A stretch of 43,842 nucleotides of DNA from Lojkania enalia. Its lineage: Eukaryota > Ascomycota > Dothideomycetes > Pleosporales. Location of the stretch: the NCBI GenBank assembly GCA_010094045.1, contig ML986847.1, forward strand, positions 1 through 43,842, written 5' to 3'. The notes beneath the pieces were generated by a model. That model had not been told where the DNA came from, searched no databases, and saw nothing but the letters and a program-made list of their open reading frames with translations. The translations under genes were made by a program, and so were the position numbers. Of this stretch, positions 20,638 through 31,686 are shown one piece after another (positions within the stretch are counted from its first letter, which is position 1; every line of letters begins with the position of its first letter).

Positions 20638-21370
20638 GCCCTACTTTAAAGTAGCTTTTAACGCAGCAATTATAAAGAGTAATATCCTAAGTAGCTTTTA
20701 AGGTACTAGTCTAGTTCTATTCGACCCAGATATAGTACTATTAAAGTTTAAAGTTCGACTATATACGCTAACACCCTTTATAGTCGAAAATATCCCTTAA
20801 GAGTTAAAAATACTAAGTAATTCTATTAAATTTAGGTCTTAATCTACATACGTTCGATTAAGAGTTTAAAAGCACTTAGATAGCTCGTCTACTTTAATAG
20901 TAGAGGCGTTTAAATAGTTTATAAAGGGTGCTGCGTATATAATATATAAAAACGTACTATTGTGCGCTTAGGTTACTAAGCTTTAAATAGCTAATAAGGC
21001 CGCTATATAACGTTAATTGTATAAAAGAAAGTATATATAGAAGGAAGGCAATCTAACGATTAAAGAAGGCGCTTGATTAACTGCTCTAAAAGATTTTAGC
21101 GCTCGTACTAATAAGAAGAAGGGTAGGAAGAAGGCGCGCGTTAATAGAGACCAGCCAACTTAAAGGTGCTACAGGTAGTATAGCGAGGTTAGGTATAACT
21201 CGCGGACGTGTAAAAATAATACTATAGATATAGAAGAATAGGCTACTATACTATATAGTATAATAGAATATAAGAAAGTATAATATTTTGCGAAAAGTAG
21301 TCGCGATTTTAGTATAGTCTTAGTATTATAATTAGCTCACTTAGGTAATTAACTTACTTATACTATACGT
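20638..21370 (+). mobile_element. pogo-A 3' fragment
   Basis: 733 bp matching pogo-A from about 4,119 to its right end at 4,849, including the transposase C-terminus with its relic zinc knuckle (near 21,175-21,210) and the right terminal repeat ending ATACGT at 21,370. A TA follows, at which it joins the Chr-539 LTR remnant. The left two thirds are missing at the breakpoint with Chr-279 copy 3. Confidence 0.85.
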
Positions 21371-21711
21371 TATAGAATCTAATCTTTTAAAAAAATCTTC
21401 CGTCTTATATAGTTAGGTCTAAAACCGCTAAGCCTAGCTTATTAAGTTTATTAGGTCTATTAGATCTATTCTACTATATTTAATACTTCTACTATTATTA
21501 CGTATATAAATTATATTATATTTTATTATCTAGCTAATTATTTCTCTAGTTCCTACAGTCCTACTACTTACTATTTAATAATTAGTTCTTAATATACTTC
21601 TACCTATTATTACCTTATTAGTCTTTATTTAAGTCGACTTATATAGTAGCTAATATTAGATTAAGCTCTAGTTATAGAAGTAGTACCTCTTAGCGTTTTA
21701 TATTTATAATA
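21371..21711 (-). repeat. Chr-539 copy 2, 3' LTR remnant
   Basis: 341 bp, the inner part of the LTR, ending TTTATAATA at 21,711, the RIP form of the TGTTATGAA start read in reverse. The outer 200 bp are replaced by the pogo-A fragment. Confidence 0.85.
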
Positions 21712-21894
21712 CCTACTCTCTTTTTTATAGATTCGTCCTAAAGCTCTTTAATCTATTATCTTACCTATTCTATCTAGGTATAGTATCCTACTATCTCTAA
21801 TAGCTTATTCTAGCTTCTAATATATTCTATATAGGTATATTATAGTATTATATCTATATTTTTCTATTCTAGGGTTAGTACTTTATATATTCTA

Positions 21895-22470
21895 GTAGGT
21901 CCTACTTAACTCGCGAGTATAACCCTATTCTTCCTTTTTTTCTTTTTCTACTATACTAAAGGTTTAATATAAAAATACTTCTACCTATAACTATTATACT
22001 AGTTACTTAATTCTTTTACTAGGCGTTATAATAGATCCGTTTTACTATTATTTAAACTATTAGTTTATAAACCGTAATTATTATAGTAATACTATTTTTT
22101 CTTCTATATATAGAGAATATCTTTCTTAGGGTTTATCCTGCGATCTTTCTCTCTAACTAAAGGTACTTTTTACTACTTTCTAGCAAATATATTAAAGGCT
22201 TATAAGAAATCTACCTCTATCTATTAAGATTTTATAGCTACTAAGAAAGAGGAGATTTATTATCTTAAGAAATCTACGCGTTGCTGTTATATAGCTCTTT
22301 CTTATCTAAAATATGCTAAGAAGCGTGTCTGTTCTTTAGAAGAGTATAGTCTAGATTTTAGGAAACGAGAGGTAAAGTCGATAGAAGAGTAAGAGAAGTT
22401 GGAGGAAGAGGAGAGAAGGTCTGCCGGGTCTAAGGCGCCTTCTACTATTACTCTAAGTTCTATATAAGAG
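21895..22470 (+). pseudogene. Antisense accessory reading frame of Chr-539 copy 2
   Basis: Counterpart of 12,815-13,390. The 3' half reads IATKKEEIYYLKKS, then KRVCSLEEYSLDFRKREV, then KSIEE and EKLEEEERRSAGSKA, almost the same as copy 1, with Gln-derived stops only. The 5' half is more degraded and has more stops. Preservation of frame and charge pattern in two independently RIPed copies supports a protein-coding ancestor rather than a chance open frame. Confidence 0.55.
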
Positions 22471-23802
22471 ACTCCTTCTATATTACTACTACTATTACTT
22501 TCTAACTAGGCTTTACTTAACAACCTATTATTCTAGCCTTCTAGTAAAACTCCTTTAGCTTCGTAGTATAGTTAGTTAGGTTTTATACTAGTTCTTATAA
22601 ACTTTCCTCCTATAGGTATCTTTCCTACTTTACTAGATACTTCTACTAACGTCTAAACCGCTTTTTTACTAGTATATATTCTATTTTATATTTCTATTCC
22701 GGTTCTATATTAATAGTTTCTTATAGTAGTATATTATCTAGTACTAGTTCTAGTTTTAATTTATAAAATACTAGGTATATCTTTATATTATTTAGTAGCT
22801 TTAATTTAAAATTTATAGGTCTAATCTATTCTTTAATTAGAAATAGTTCTATTCTCTTATAATCTAGCTTTTTTATTGGTCTCTTAGTCTTTAAGTTTTT
22901 TATCGATAGGAAAACTTTACTTTCTTTCTTAAAGGTTAGTCTTTTAATCCTTAACTTATTAGCCTATTCTACTATTTTAAGGTTTCTTAATTAAATCTTT
23001 TCCTTAAGCTAATTATAGATTTCCTTTATTTCTTTAGCTTTCTAGTCTACTAGTAGAACTGGAGATTCTTTCTCGTTCTATTTCTAATATATAATAGCTT
23101 TTTATCTATAGTTAGCTTTAAAAGGTATAGTTCCTATAGTACTTTAGGTTGTTCTATTATAGGCTATCTATACTATAGGTAATAATTTAACCTAATTATT
23201 CTATTATTTATTAATATATATTCTTAAATATATTTCTAAATTCTAGTTAACTTATTCTATCTAACTATTTATCTATAGGTAGAAACTAGTTAATATCTAT
23301 TATTAGATTCCTATCTTTTCTATCTATCTCTACTAGTATTTAGATGTAAACAACTTATCTCTATCTAAAATAATATATTTTAGAACTCTATATTCTATAA
23401 ATATTATATATAATAGTTTATACGTTAGTTTAGATACTATTATTATTTCTAATACTAGTTTAAAGTATATATATTTTATTAGTTAATCTATTATATTTAT
23501 AATTATATTATATCTTCTTTCTAACTCTAGTTCTATTAATTCTAGTAGTTTAGTTATAAAATTAATTATAATCTATTCTTATAGTTCTTTAGATATTTCT
23601 AATAGCTATAAGAATTTATAAAGCTTATATCTTATAGTCTTATTCTTTCTATATTCTAAATACTTATAGAATATATCTTATACTTCTCTTCTTACGTTAG
23701 TAAGAGTAAACTCTTCCTCAACTTTTACTCTATTTCTACTACTCTTAAGTATTTCTATTCTAGCAATTTATATAATTCTTTTATTATCTACTAATATATA
23801 TA

Positions 23803-25651
23803 ACGTATTCTACTATTAAAGCGGCTAAACTATTAAAGCGGCTACTTTTTCTTAGCGTAACGAATACTATATATAAAAAGTTAATTTACTTAATACTAAT
23901 AAGAGATTTTATATATAATATACTTTTATCTAATTTAGAATTTTTCCTACTATCCTTTTAGCACGTACGAGCGTTATATCTAGTCTTACTATAGTTACTA
24001 TAGTAGTGTTGAGCTGGTTAAGCCCTTTTTTAAGTATTAGTACCACGAGTCTTCTTAAAGGGCTGAGAGTCTATAGATACTTTAGCAGCTATATATAAAG
24101 ATCCCTCGCTATACGATACTATACTGCTATACTGAATATACTTTCTTTTACGCGTTTTACGCTTAGTTACTTCTTCTAATTACCTTTTAAGCTTAGAGTT
24201 ATAAGCTTAAAGAAGTATATTCTAATATAGCATTAACTTAGCACCTTTTATAAGCTGTAAAAATCCTTCTTACGCCTCTTTTAGTAGTTGTATAAAGGAC
24301 TTTCGTATAAGTATTAATTATAACCCAAATTTATATATATTACTTAGAGTTTTAAACTACTAGAAGTCTTCTTATAGAAGTAGTTCTAGTAGAGTATATA
24401 GTCGTATATTAAAGTAATCTAATATAACCTACGTATTTAGAGGAATAATTTCTATTACTTTAAAGGTCTTTTAATAGTTCTCGTACGTAAATATATTAAA
24501 AAATGCGTCCTTAAAAGCTGGAAGAAAGCTTTCTTTATTAATATAGTAGACGTGTCGGCGCGCTAAGTCTTATATATACTATAAGTATTTTAGCTTTAAT
24601 AGTAAAAAGTAAACTATATTAAGAGGCTGAAGTATATATAATAAATAAGAAGGTATATAAAGCGTTAGGATCTTTTATATAAGGTAGTAATCTTTAAATT
24701 CCTAGTTAAGGTAGCTTTTATAGCTGTCTAAAATAAGTAGCCTATACGATTCTACCTAACGCATCTTTATATACTTATTAAAGTACTTTAGCTACTTAAG
24801 ACTAAGCGTGTTATTTATCCAGCCGTTCTTAGAGACTAAAATTTTCCAATCGTATAGTATATCTACTTCTTTATACTATATAGAAATATAGACGCGTCCT
24901 TTATAGATAATAAATAGTAGAGTTGTATATGTAGTAGTATAGATACTCTAAATAACTATAACCTACTTATAATCGTCTAGCTATATAAGAGTAAACTTTA
25001 TACGATATTCTAAACCTATAATAACTTTTATAGTACTAATAATACCTATCTAAAAGCCTATTTTATTAAAGTTATAGATATTATTATTATATATACTATA
25101 TTTTATAATTGTATTCTATATATACTTAAACTACGTGTTAATAACTTCTAGATTCTCTTATTTTATTCTTTAGCAATCTTTTACTTAATTAAAGGCTATT
25201 TTAAGCTTATTTATATACGCTATAAATCGTTTAGACTAATTCTTTCCTATAAGTATTCTACTATATACGCCTAATAGTTTATCTACTATATCTACTACCT
25301 TATATAACTGGGGTGCAAATCCTCGTAAATTAAGGTTAAGAATATATTGTACGATTATTTGTTCTTTAGTTACTATAAGCTTCTAGCAATTTAGTTGTAT
25401 ATAAAGGCGAAACGCGATTCTATAAAGTCGAGTAGAAAGTTGTTAATATTATATATTAAAAGCTATAGCAGCGCGTCGCACGCTCTTAAACTAGTCTAAT
25501 TTATACACCTGTAAAGCAAGCTCAATTCTACCTTCTTATTAAATTAATAGAAGGTTGTATTGTAGATTTATTATAGTTCGTACGTAGTATTTATAATACT
25601 AAGAAAAAGTAGCCCCTTTAATAGTTTAGCCGCTTTAATAGTAGAATATGT
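23803..25651 (-). mobile_element. pogo-B, Fot1/pogo DNA transposon (full length, RIP-dead)
   Basis: 1,849 bp between terminal inverted repeats of about 50 bp, flanked by TA on both sides (23,801-23,802 and 25,652-25,653). The left end starts ACGTATTCTACT; the right end reverse complemented starts ACATATTCTACT. Two tandem 17-bp ACTATTAAAGCGGCTA-type motifs sit in each terminal repeat. It interrupts Chr-539 copy 2 between RNase H and integrase. A second copy starts at 43,486. Confidence 0.9.
24050..25560 (-). pseudogene. pogo-B DDE transposase relic
   Basis: Minus-strand transposase with the pogo arrangement. The second catalytic Asp is in LDSYKSYLNWEF near 24,755; the third-Asp motif has become LQPLNIVYF (Asp to Asn, a G-to-A change) near 24,660; then comes LARRHVYYINKESFLPAFKDAFF toward 24,520. 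Stops are TAA/TAG. Sequence and terminal repeats differ from pogo-A, so this is a separate family. The exact start is not determined. Confidence 0.75.
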
Positions 25652-28600
25652 TATAGATATATATATAGTTGTTTCTAAGTTGCGTTTTTAATTACCTTTA
25701 CTTCTTTACTACTTATTAGATATTACTCTACTATCTATATATTTCTTAGCTTTTACTACTAAGTTTACTCTAATATAGTTAGTTTTATAACTTAGACGAC
25801 TCGTAGGTAGTTATATATAAGAGATTTATCTAATTTTTATTTTAGGATTACGTCTCTTTTATACTTTTCCTTAGTTATATAGTTAGCTCTACAACTTAAT
25901 ATATCTGTAGCTGCGTTTTCTAACTCTTTTTAGTGCGTTATCTTAAATTTGTAGTCTACTAGTCGTTCTACCTATTATATTTACCTTCCTATAAGTTCTT
26001 TTATTATTATAAAGTATATAAAGTTTTTATAATCTATTTAAACTTTAAATAGGTATTTAGTTCTTATTAAGTATACTCGCTATTCTTTTAACACTTTAAC
26101 TATTACTAATAGTTTCTTATTATATATATTATAGTTAAGTTCTTCTAGTTTTATTTTTCTTGAAAAGTAGACTTATAGCCTCTACTTTCCATCTTCGTCT
26201 TACTAACTTAAATAAGCGCCTATTACTTTATCTAAAGTATTAGTTTCCACTTAAAATTACTTTTCTAGGTCTAGTATCTTTAGTATTAATACTAAGGTAA
26301 AATAAGCTTTTAGTTTTTTAAAGGCTTTTTATTATACCTTTTACTACTCGAACTCTTTTTCCTTTTTAATAATTTCTATTAAGGGTACTACTACTCTAGA
26401 GTACCCGCTTATAAATTTTCTATAGAAATTCGCGAAGTTTAAAAACGATTAAACTTATTTAACTAAGGTAGATATTAGCTATTCTAGTATTACTTTAACC
26501 TTTTCTTATTCTATTTTAATACTAGCTCTAAATATCTAAAATCCTAGGAACCCTATTCCTATTTTATAAAACTTATATTTCTCCGGGGCTATAAGTAACT
26601 TATACTCCTATAGTTTTACTAATACTTTTCTAATATATTCCTTATACTCTCTTAGCAATCTATTTATATAGACTAGAATATCGTCTAGGTACGCTATTAT
26701 AAATATATCTAGGTATTCTTTTAACACGTTATTTATAACTGCTTAGAAGGTTACTAGTATATTTATAAGTTTAAATAGTATTACTAGGTATTTAAAGAGA
26801 CCTTCTCTTATTTTAAATACCGTTTTCTATTTATAACCCTTCTTTATCCAAATTTAGTAGTATTCTTCTCTTATATTAAACTTTATAAACTACTTAGCTC
26901 TTTATAACCGACTTATAAGTTTTATTATCTTAGGTAATAGGTATCTATTTTTCTTAGTTATATTATTTAGTTACCTATAGTCTATATATAACCTTAGTTT
27001 ACCGTTCTTTTTTAGTACGAATAGTATTAGTAATACTATTTTACTCTAGCTTAGTTGTATATACCCTCTTACTAAATTCTTTTAGATGTACTTTCTAAGC
27101 TCTTCTCTTTACTCTTAGTTTAGGTTGTATATTAGACTAGGTTTTAGTTTCTTTTTATCCTTAATAATAATCTTATAGTTATATTCCTTATACTTAAATA
27201 ACTCTCTATTCTCTACTTCTTTATATAACCCTATAAATTTACTATAATCCTCTTAGATTTTTTAAAATATACTATTATTTTATAGTTCTTTATACACTTT
27301 TTAAACTATAATAATATCTAGTATCTATTTTATCTTCTTAAAATATCTAGTTATTATAGCTACTAATACTCTCTATATTAATTATAGACTTGAGGGATGT
27401 TTTACTCTATACTATTCTACTACCTATTCTATTTTAGATCGGCTCTATAGCTTATAAACTATCCTTTACTACTAATCTACTCTAGAATTATATTTAGCTA
27501 GCTAGTTTATACCTAGTAATATATTAAATTTTCCTAGGTTTATAATATTAATACACTTTATATTAGTATATCCTATAATATTAAGTGCTTGCTTCTTAGT
27601 TTCTATTAATACAACTCCTCTACTATAGTCTATTAGCTTATCGTCTACTAGGTATATTATATAAGGTACTACTTTTTCCCTCTACTCTATATTATTTTTA
27701 TAAATCTATTATACTAATATAAATATATCTAAAACTCTACTATTAAGTAGTATTTTAAACTTCTTCCTATTAAACTCTACTTAGAGTATTATATATAAAG
27801 GTACTATACTAATAACCCTTCTAATAGCTTTCCTACCTAGTTTCTCAGTATAGCTATCGCTTTAGGGGCTACTTAATTTTTTAACTAAGATAAGAAGAAC
27901 CCTACTTTCTTCTTCTCTTCTCTATATAGCGGATATTTATCTATACTATATCTTATCTATAGTTCTTAGGTGTAAGCAGCCTTTACCTATTTACTATATA
28001 TCTTATACTTCTATTTTAAGAAATACTATTACTATTTAAATAGTTAGTAATCTTCGTCTAATCTTTACTATCTAAGTACTTTAAATACTTCTTAGTAGTA
28101 CTAGTATCTAATTATATATTATTTCTAGTTTAAAGCTTTATATTCCTCTAAATATATATTATTCTTAGGATGTTTCTTCTTCTTAGATATATTTACCCCC
28201 GTTATCTTATAAGCTGTAATATTAAGTTACCCTCTAACATCTTCTTATATCTTCTTTACCTCTAAGACTAACTTTCTCAGCTCTTTAACTTCTATAATAA
28301 TTTTACTAAGCTAGTATAAATACTCTATTCTAAAGTAAATTAGACTTCTATAAATTTAATAATATCCGTTTTCTATATAATCCTCTATCTTATCTTAAGA
28401 TAGTAAGATTTTTAGTAATAATTATATATCTATTCTTAGTTATACTTCTAATCTTATCTTAATACCCTTATATATTAAATAATTATTTTAATAACAGCTA
28501 GCCTAATCTTTTTTACAGCTGTTCTTATAGGATAGTATATATTTTCCTTTTTTACCTTTTACCTGTTTTATAGAGTAGCTCTAGTATATCTTCTATATAT

Positions 28601-29959
28601 ACTCGAATACTTCTTTGTCTATAATCTTTTCTACTAATTTTACTATAGCTTCTAATACGTTCTAGCTATTTTAGAATGTTACTTCTTTAAACGGTATATT
28701 CTAATATTTTTAGAGGTATAGTTTTACCTAATATATTTTATTATAAATCTAGTGCTTCTTTTATTTTATTCTTTCTAGGATTAATATACTATTAAGTCTT
28801 AATATATCTAGTAGAAATTTCGTATATTTAATAACTACTACTACCTTTCTTAGCTGCAGCTAATAATTACTTCCTTTTTTTACTAAATAGTATATTCTGC
28901 ATCTATTATTTATATAATATATCTAGTACTATATTAGTTGTTAGCATTTATTAGTAGGTTGCGTAGTTATTATCTAGGCTTTCTTCTTCTTATTTAGATA
29001 TTCTTTTATATAGTACCCTTTTTATCTATATAGAAGATATACTTCTTTTTTAAACTTTTCTTTCTTAAGATTACTTATCCTTAATTATTAGTAGTTCTTT
29101 CCCTTATCTTTTTTAACTTTTTCTAGAATTATTAGATTACTATCTTATAGCGCTATTTTACTTTCCTTCTTAATTAGTATAAATATTTGCGGCTAAGATT
29201 ATTTCTTTATTTCCTACTTATATTAATAGTTATTAATCCTAACTACTAATTTAATTATTTCTAACAGCTCTATTAGTCTTTCTTCTCTAGCTAGGTTATC
29301 TTTAACCTTATCCTTAAACCCTTTATAGAAGATTCTTACTAATATACTATCGTCCTATTCTAGTCTAATACTAAGTCTCTAGAACTTTATAGTATAATCT
29401 ATTACCCTTTTAATTTAGGTTAGCTTTAGTAGTTTTCTTTATACTTTCTATTCTATATTTACTTCTCTAAAAATATTTCAGACCTTATTTTTAAATTCTT
29501 TCCAGCTCTTAAAGAGTTTATCTATAAATTCTCTAGTCTTCTTTATATTACTTCTATTCTCTAGTTAATTAGCTATAAATAGTTTAGTTTATACTAGTAG
29601 TATCTCTTCTATATTTATTATTATAGCTAAGATCTTATCCTTATCTAAGAAAAAGGTTATACTATTAAACCTAAAATATAGCTCTATTAATATAAGAAAG
29701 AGGTTAATATATTTCTTCTTACTATTAAACTTTCTTAGTAAAGCTATTTTAGTTTATACTTATTATTTAGCTTTAGCTAGATTAGCTTTAGTTATAGCTA
29801 ACTTATATTATATCTATATAATATAGGTCTTTTATTTCTATACTTTTTATACTATAACTTCTTTTAGAGTTTATAGCCTTTAGGTTATTATAACTTAACT
29901 TTATAATATAGTAGATATCTTTAGATAGTTTCTATTCTTTTAATATTAGGTAGTTATTA

Positions 29960-30501
29960 TATTACTAACCTATATATTACTAGTATATATAATAACTACT
30001 ATTATAGTTATATATATACTAGAGCCTTATTTATATTAGATTAGTTAGAGGTAGTAGCTTTAATAAAGAGAGAGTAGTAGGATTGTCTAGTTCTTTAAAT
30101 ATAACGAATATATTCTTAGAAGTCTAATATAGTAATAAGATAAATCTATAAGAATAACTATATAGAACCTAATCTTCTAAAGAAATCTTCCGTCTTATAT
30201 AGTTAGGTCTAAGACTGCTAAGCCTAGCTTGTTAGGTCTGTTAGGCCTGTTAGGTCCGTCCTGCTACACCTAATACTTCTACTATTATCACATATATAGG
30301 TTGTACTATACCTTATTATCCAGCTAATCATCTCCCTAGTTCTCGCAGTCCTACTGCTCACTGTCCGATGATTGGTTCTTAACATGCTTCTGCCTGTTAT
30401 TACCTTGTTGGTCCTCGTCCGAGTCGACCTGCACAGTGGCTGATGTTGGATCAAGCCCTAGCCGCAGAGGCGGTGCCTCTTGGCGTTCTGTGTTCATAAC
30501 A
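29960..30501 (-). repeat. Chr-539 copy 2, 5' LTR, RIP only on its inner side
   Basis: 542-bp LTR whose left (inner) half is strongly AT-shifted while the right 200 bp keep normal composition and nearly match the un-RIPed LTR at 42,145-42,646. It ends TTCATAACA at 30,501, the intact TGTTATGAA start in reverse. Small open frames in the right part are by-products of the higher GC. Confidence 0.9.
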
Positions 30502-31037
30502 GGCTGCACAGCTGACCAGGCACGTGACCTGAGCTTACAATATCTATAAAGGATCAAGGCTATTTATACTATCTGTTTCAGGTATCACATAATATCAGGG
30601 CTAATCCATAATAGGTATCGTGCGATACATATAACCTTACATATTTAATAGTCGCGAGATTTCCGATCGAATAGTCTATCTAGCTAATTCAAACTTGATA
30701 GCAGTCTAAAAGAATATAGTGCTCGGCCTCGCCTTGTCGGTACCATTTGCACACTATAGCATGTCAGAAATAGACCCGTGTGTAGGTCATAGGCGAATGG
30801 CAGCGGGATAGAAACCGATGTAGTATACGAGTGTAAGTTCGAGGGACTGGGAGATATAAGTGGTACAACGCTTAGTATGAGCTAGGTATAACCAGAGTTA
30901 AACTAGAGCAAGGAGGAAAGGAACCCGACTGCATTCTCAACAGCATTCCTCATATCTTCACTGCTTCTTTTCTTTGCCTTTACTCCATTTCCGGTGTGAA
31001 ATCCCGGTCAATAATATACCGAGAGCTCAATTCTGCA

Positions 31038-31175
31038 GTGAGGCGAATAGCCCTGCCGGGTTGCAGTTCGTTTTACGCGGTGCCTCGTCAAATGCATGGC
31101 GAAACCGGTGAGGCGAATAGCCCTACCACGTTGTAGTCCGTATCGCGCTGCCCCGTCAAACGCATGGCGAAGCCG
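31038..31175. repeat. 70-bp tandem duplication
   Basis: Two units (31,038-31,107 and 31,108-31,175), each starting GTGAGGCGAATAGCCCT and ending ATGGCGAARCCG, followed by a third GTGAG. The units differ mainly by transitions (G/A, C/T). Confidence 0.85.
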
Positions 31176-31388
31176 GTGAGTCTGTGTCGACAGGAGGATA
31201 GAAAGCGCGAGCGCCTCATTTGTCGTTGTCACAGTGGTGGAAGGTGTGGTGCAGGCCGCCTTTGGTAGCTGTGGTGTTACCTTGTACCCAAAGAATTCCT
31301 TAGCTGCTAGGATTTTACCTCGAGGCTGCGGAGGGCACTTAGATACCAAATTACGCCGCGCTGACAGCCTGGCAAACGTATACAGGCC

Positions 31389-31415
31389 AAAAAAAAAAAA
31401 TTTTTTTTTTTTTTT
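31389..31415. repeat. A12T15 homopolymer palindrome
   Basis: Twelve A directly followed by fifteen T, able to fold back on itself. Lengths may be imprecise because homopolymers are error-prone in sequencing. Confidence 0.8.
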
Positions 31416-31686
31416 CCTTCGGCATTTCCAGCGCAACCCTCGTCTCTTGCGTCCCGGAAGGTCGCTGCCTACTTAGCGCTCGGCTGCCTAACCTACTCCC
31501 TGATGCGTATAAGCCGCTTAGACAGCCCTCGATTCTATCGCGCGATGGTTTCTACCTCCGTCCTCTGCGCTTTGTTACATCTTGGTTTAGACCTGTCGCC
31601 TTCGTAGCCATTTGCCAGATTCTGTCCTATTTAGAAAATCTTTCTTGTGTAAAGCCTAGTCGAGGCTAGAAGGCTCTAGTAATCAA

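Larger units (their letters stand above)
22530..29800 (-). pseudogene. Chr-539 copy 2 gag-pol relic
   Basis: Read on the minus strand from right to left: gag and its zinc knuckle about 29,800-29,000; protease about 27,800-27,450; reverse transcriptase about 27,150-26,450, where the active-site YLDD is still intact near 26,693-26,680; RNase H about 26,300-25,850; integrase split by pogo-B at 25,651-23,803 just before its zinc region; the integrase C-terminus about 22,900-22,770; and the chromodomain about 22,690-22,540. The domain order equals copy 1. RIP-type stops occur throughout, so it is inactive. Confidence 0.85.
21371..30501 (-). mobile_element. Chr-539 chromovirus copy 2, nearly full length
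   Basis: Minus-strand copy. Its 5' LTR is at 29,960-30,501 (542 bp) and its 3' LTR is cut by pogo-A, leaving 21,371-21,711; the same LTR point in the intact LTR is 30,161, also 341 bp from the end. Removing pogo-B and restoring the missing 200 bp gives about 7.48 kb, the same as copy 1 without its solo LTR. All pol domains are present in reverse order, plus the antisense frame (here on the plus strand). The left target duplication is lost; the right flank begins GGCTG. Confidence 0.88.
30502..31686. other. Intergenic region left of the AAA-ATPase relic
   Basis: About 1.2 kb of intermediate to normal composition. It holds the 70-bp tandem duplication at 31,038-31,175 and an A12T15 homopolymer palindrome at 31,389-31,415. 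Overlapping open frames on both strands around 31,008-31,476 cross these repeats and the homopolymers, translating into runs of Lys or Phe. I see no credible gene. Confidence 0.5.

Noticed and set aside
30224..30557. Two overlapping minus-strand open frames of 76 and 68 codons
   Set aside because: They lie within the un-RIPed part of the Chr-539 LTR; a similar frame occurs in the other LTR at 42,408-42,620. LTR sequence, not genes.
31008..31476. Open frames of 142 (-) and 80 (+) codons
   Set aside because: They overlap each other on opposite strands, cross the 70-bp duplication and translate the A12T15 homopolymers into Lys or Phe runs. No domain.
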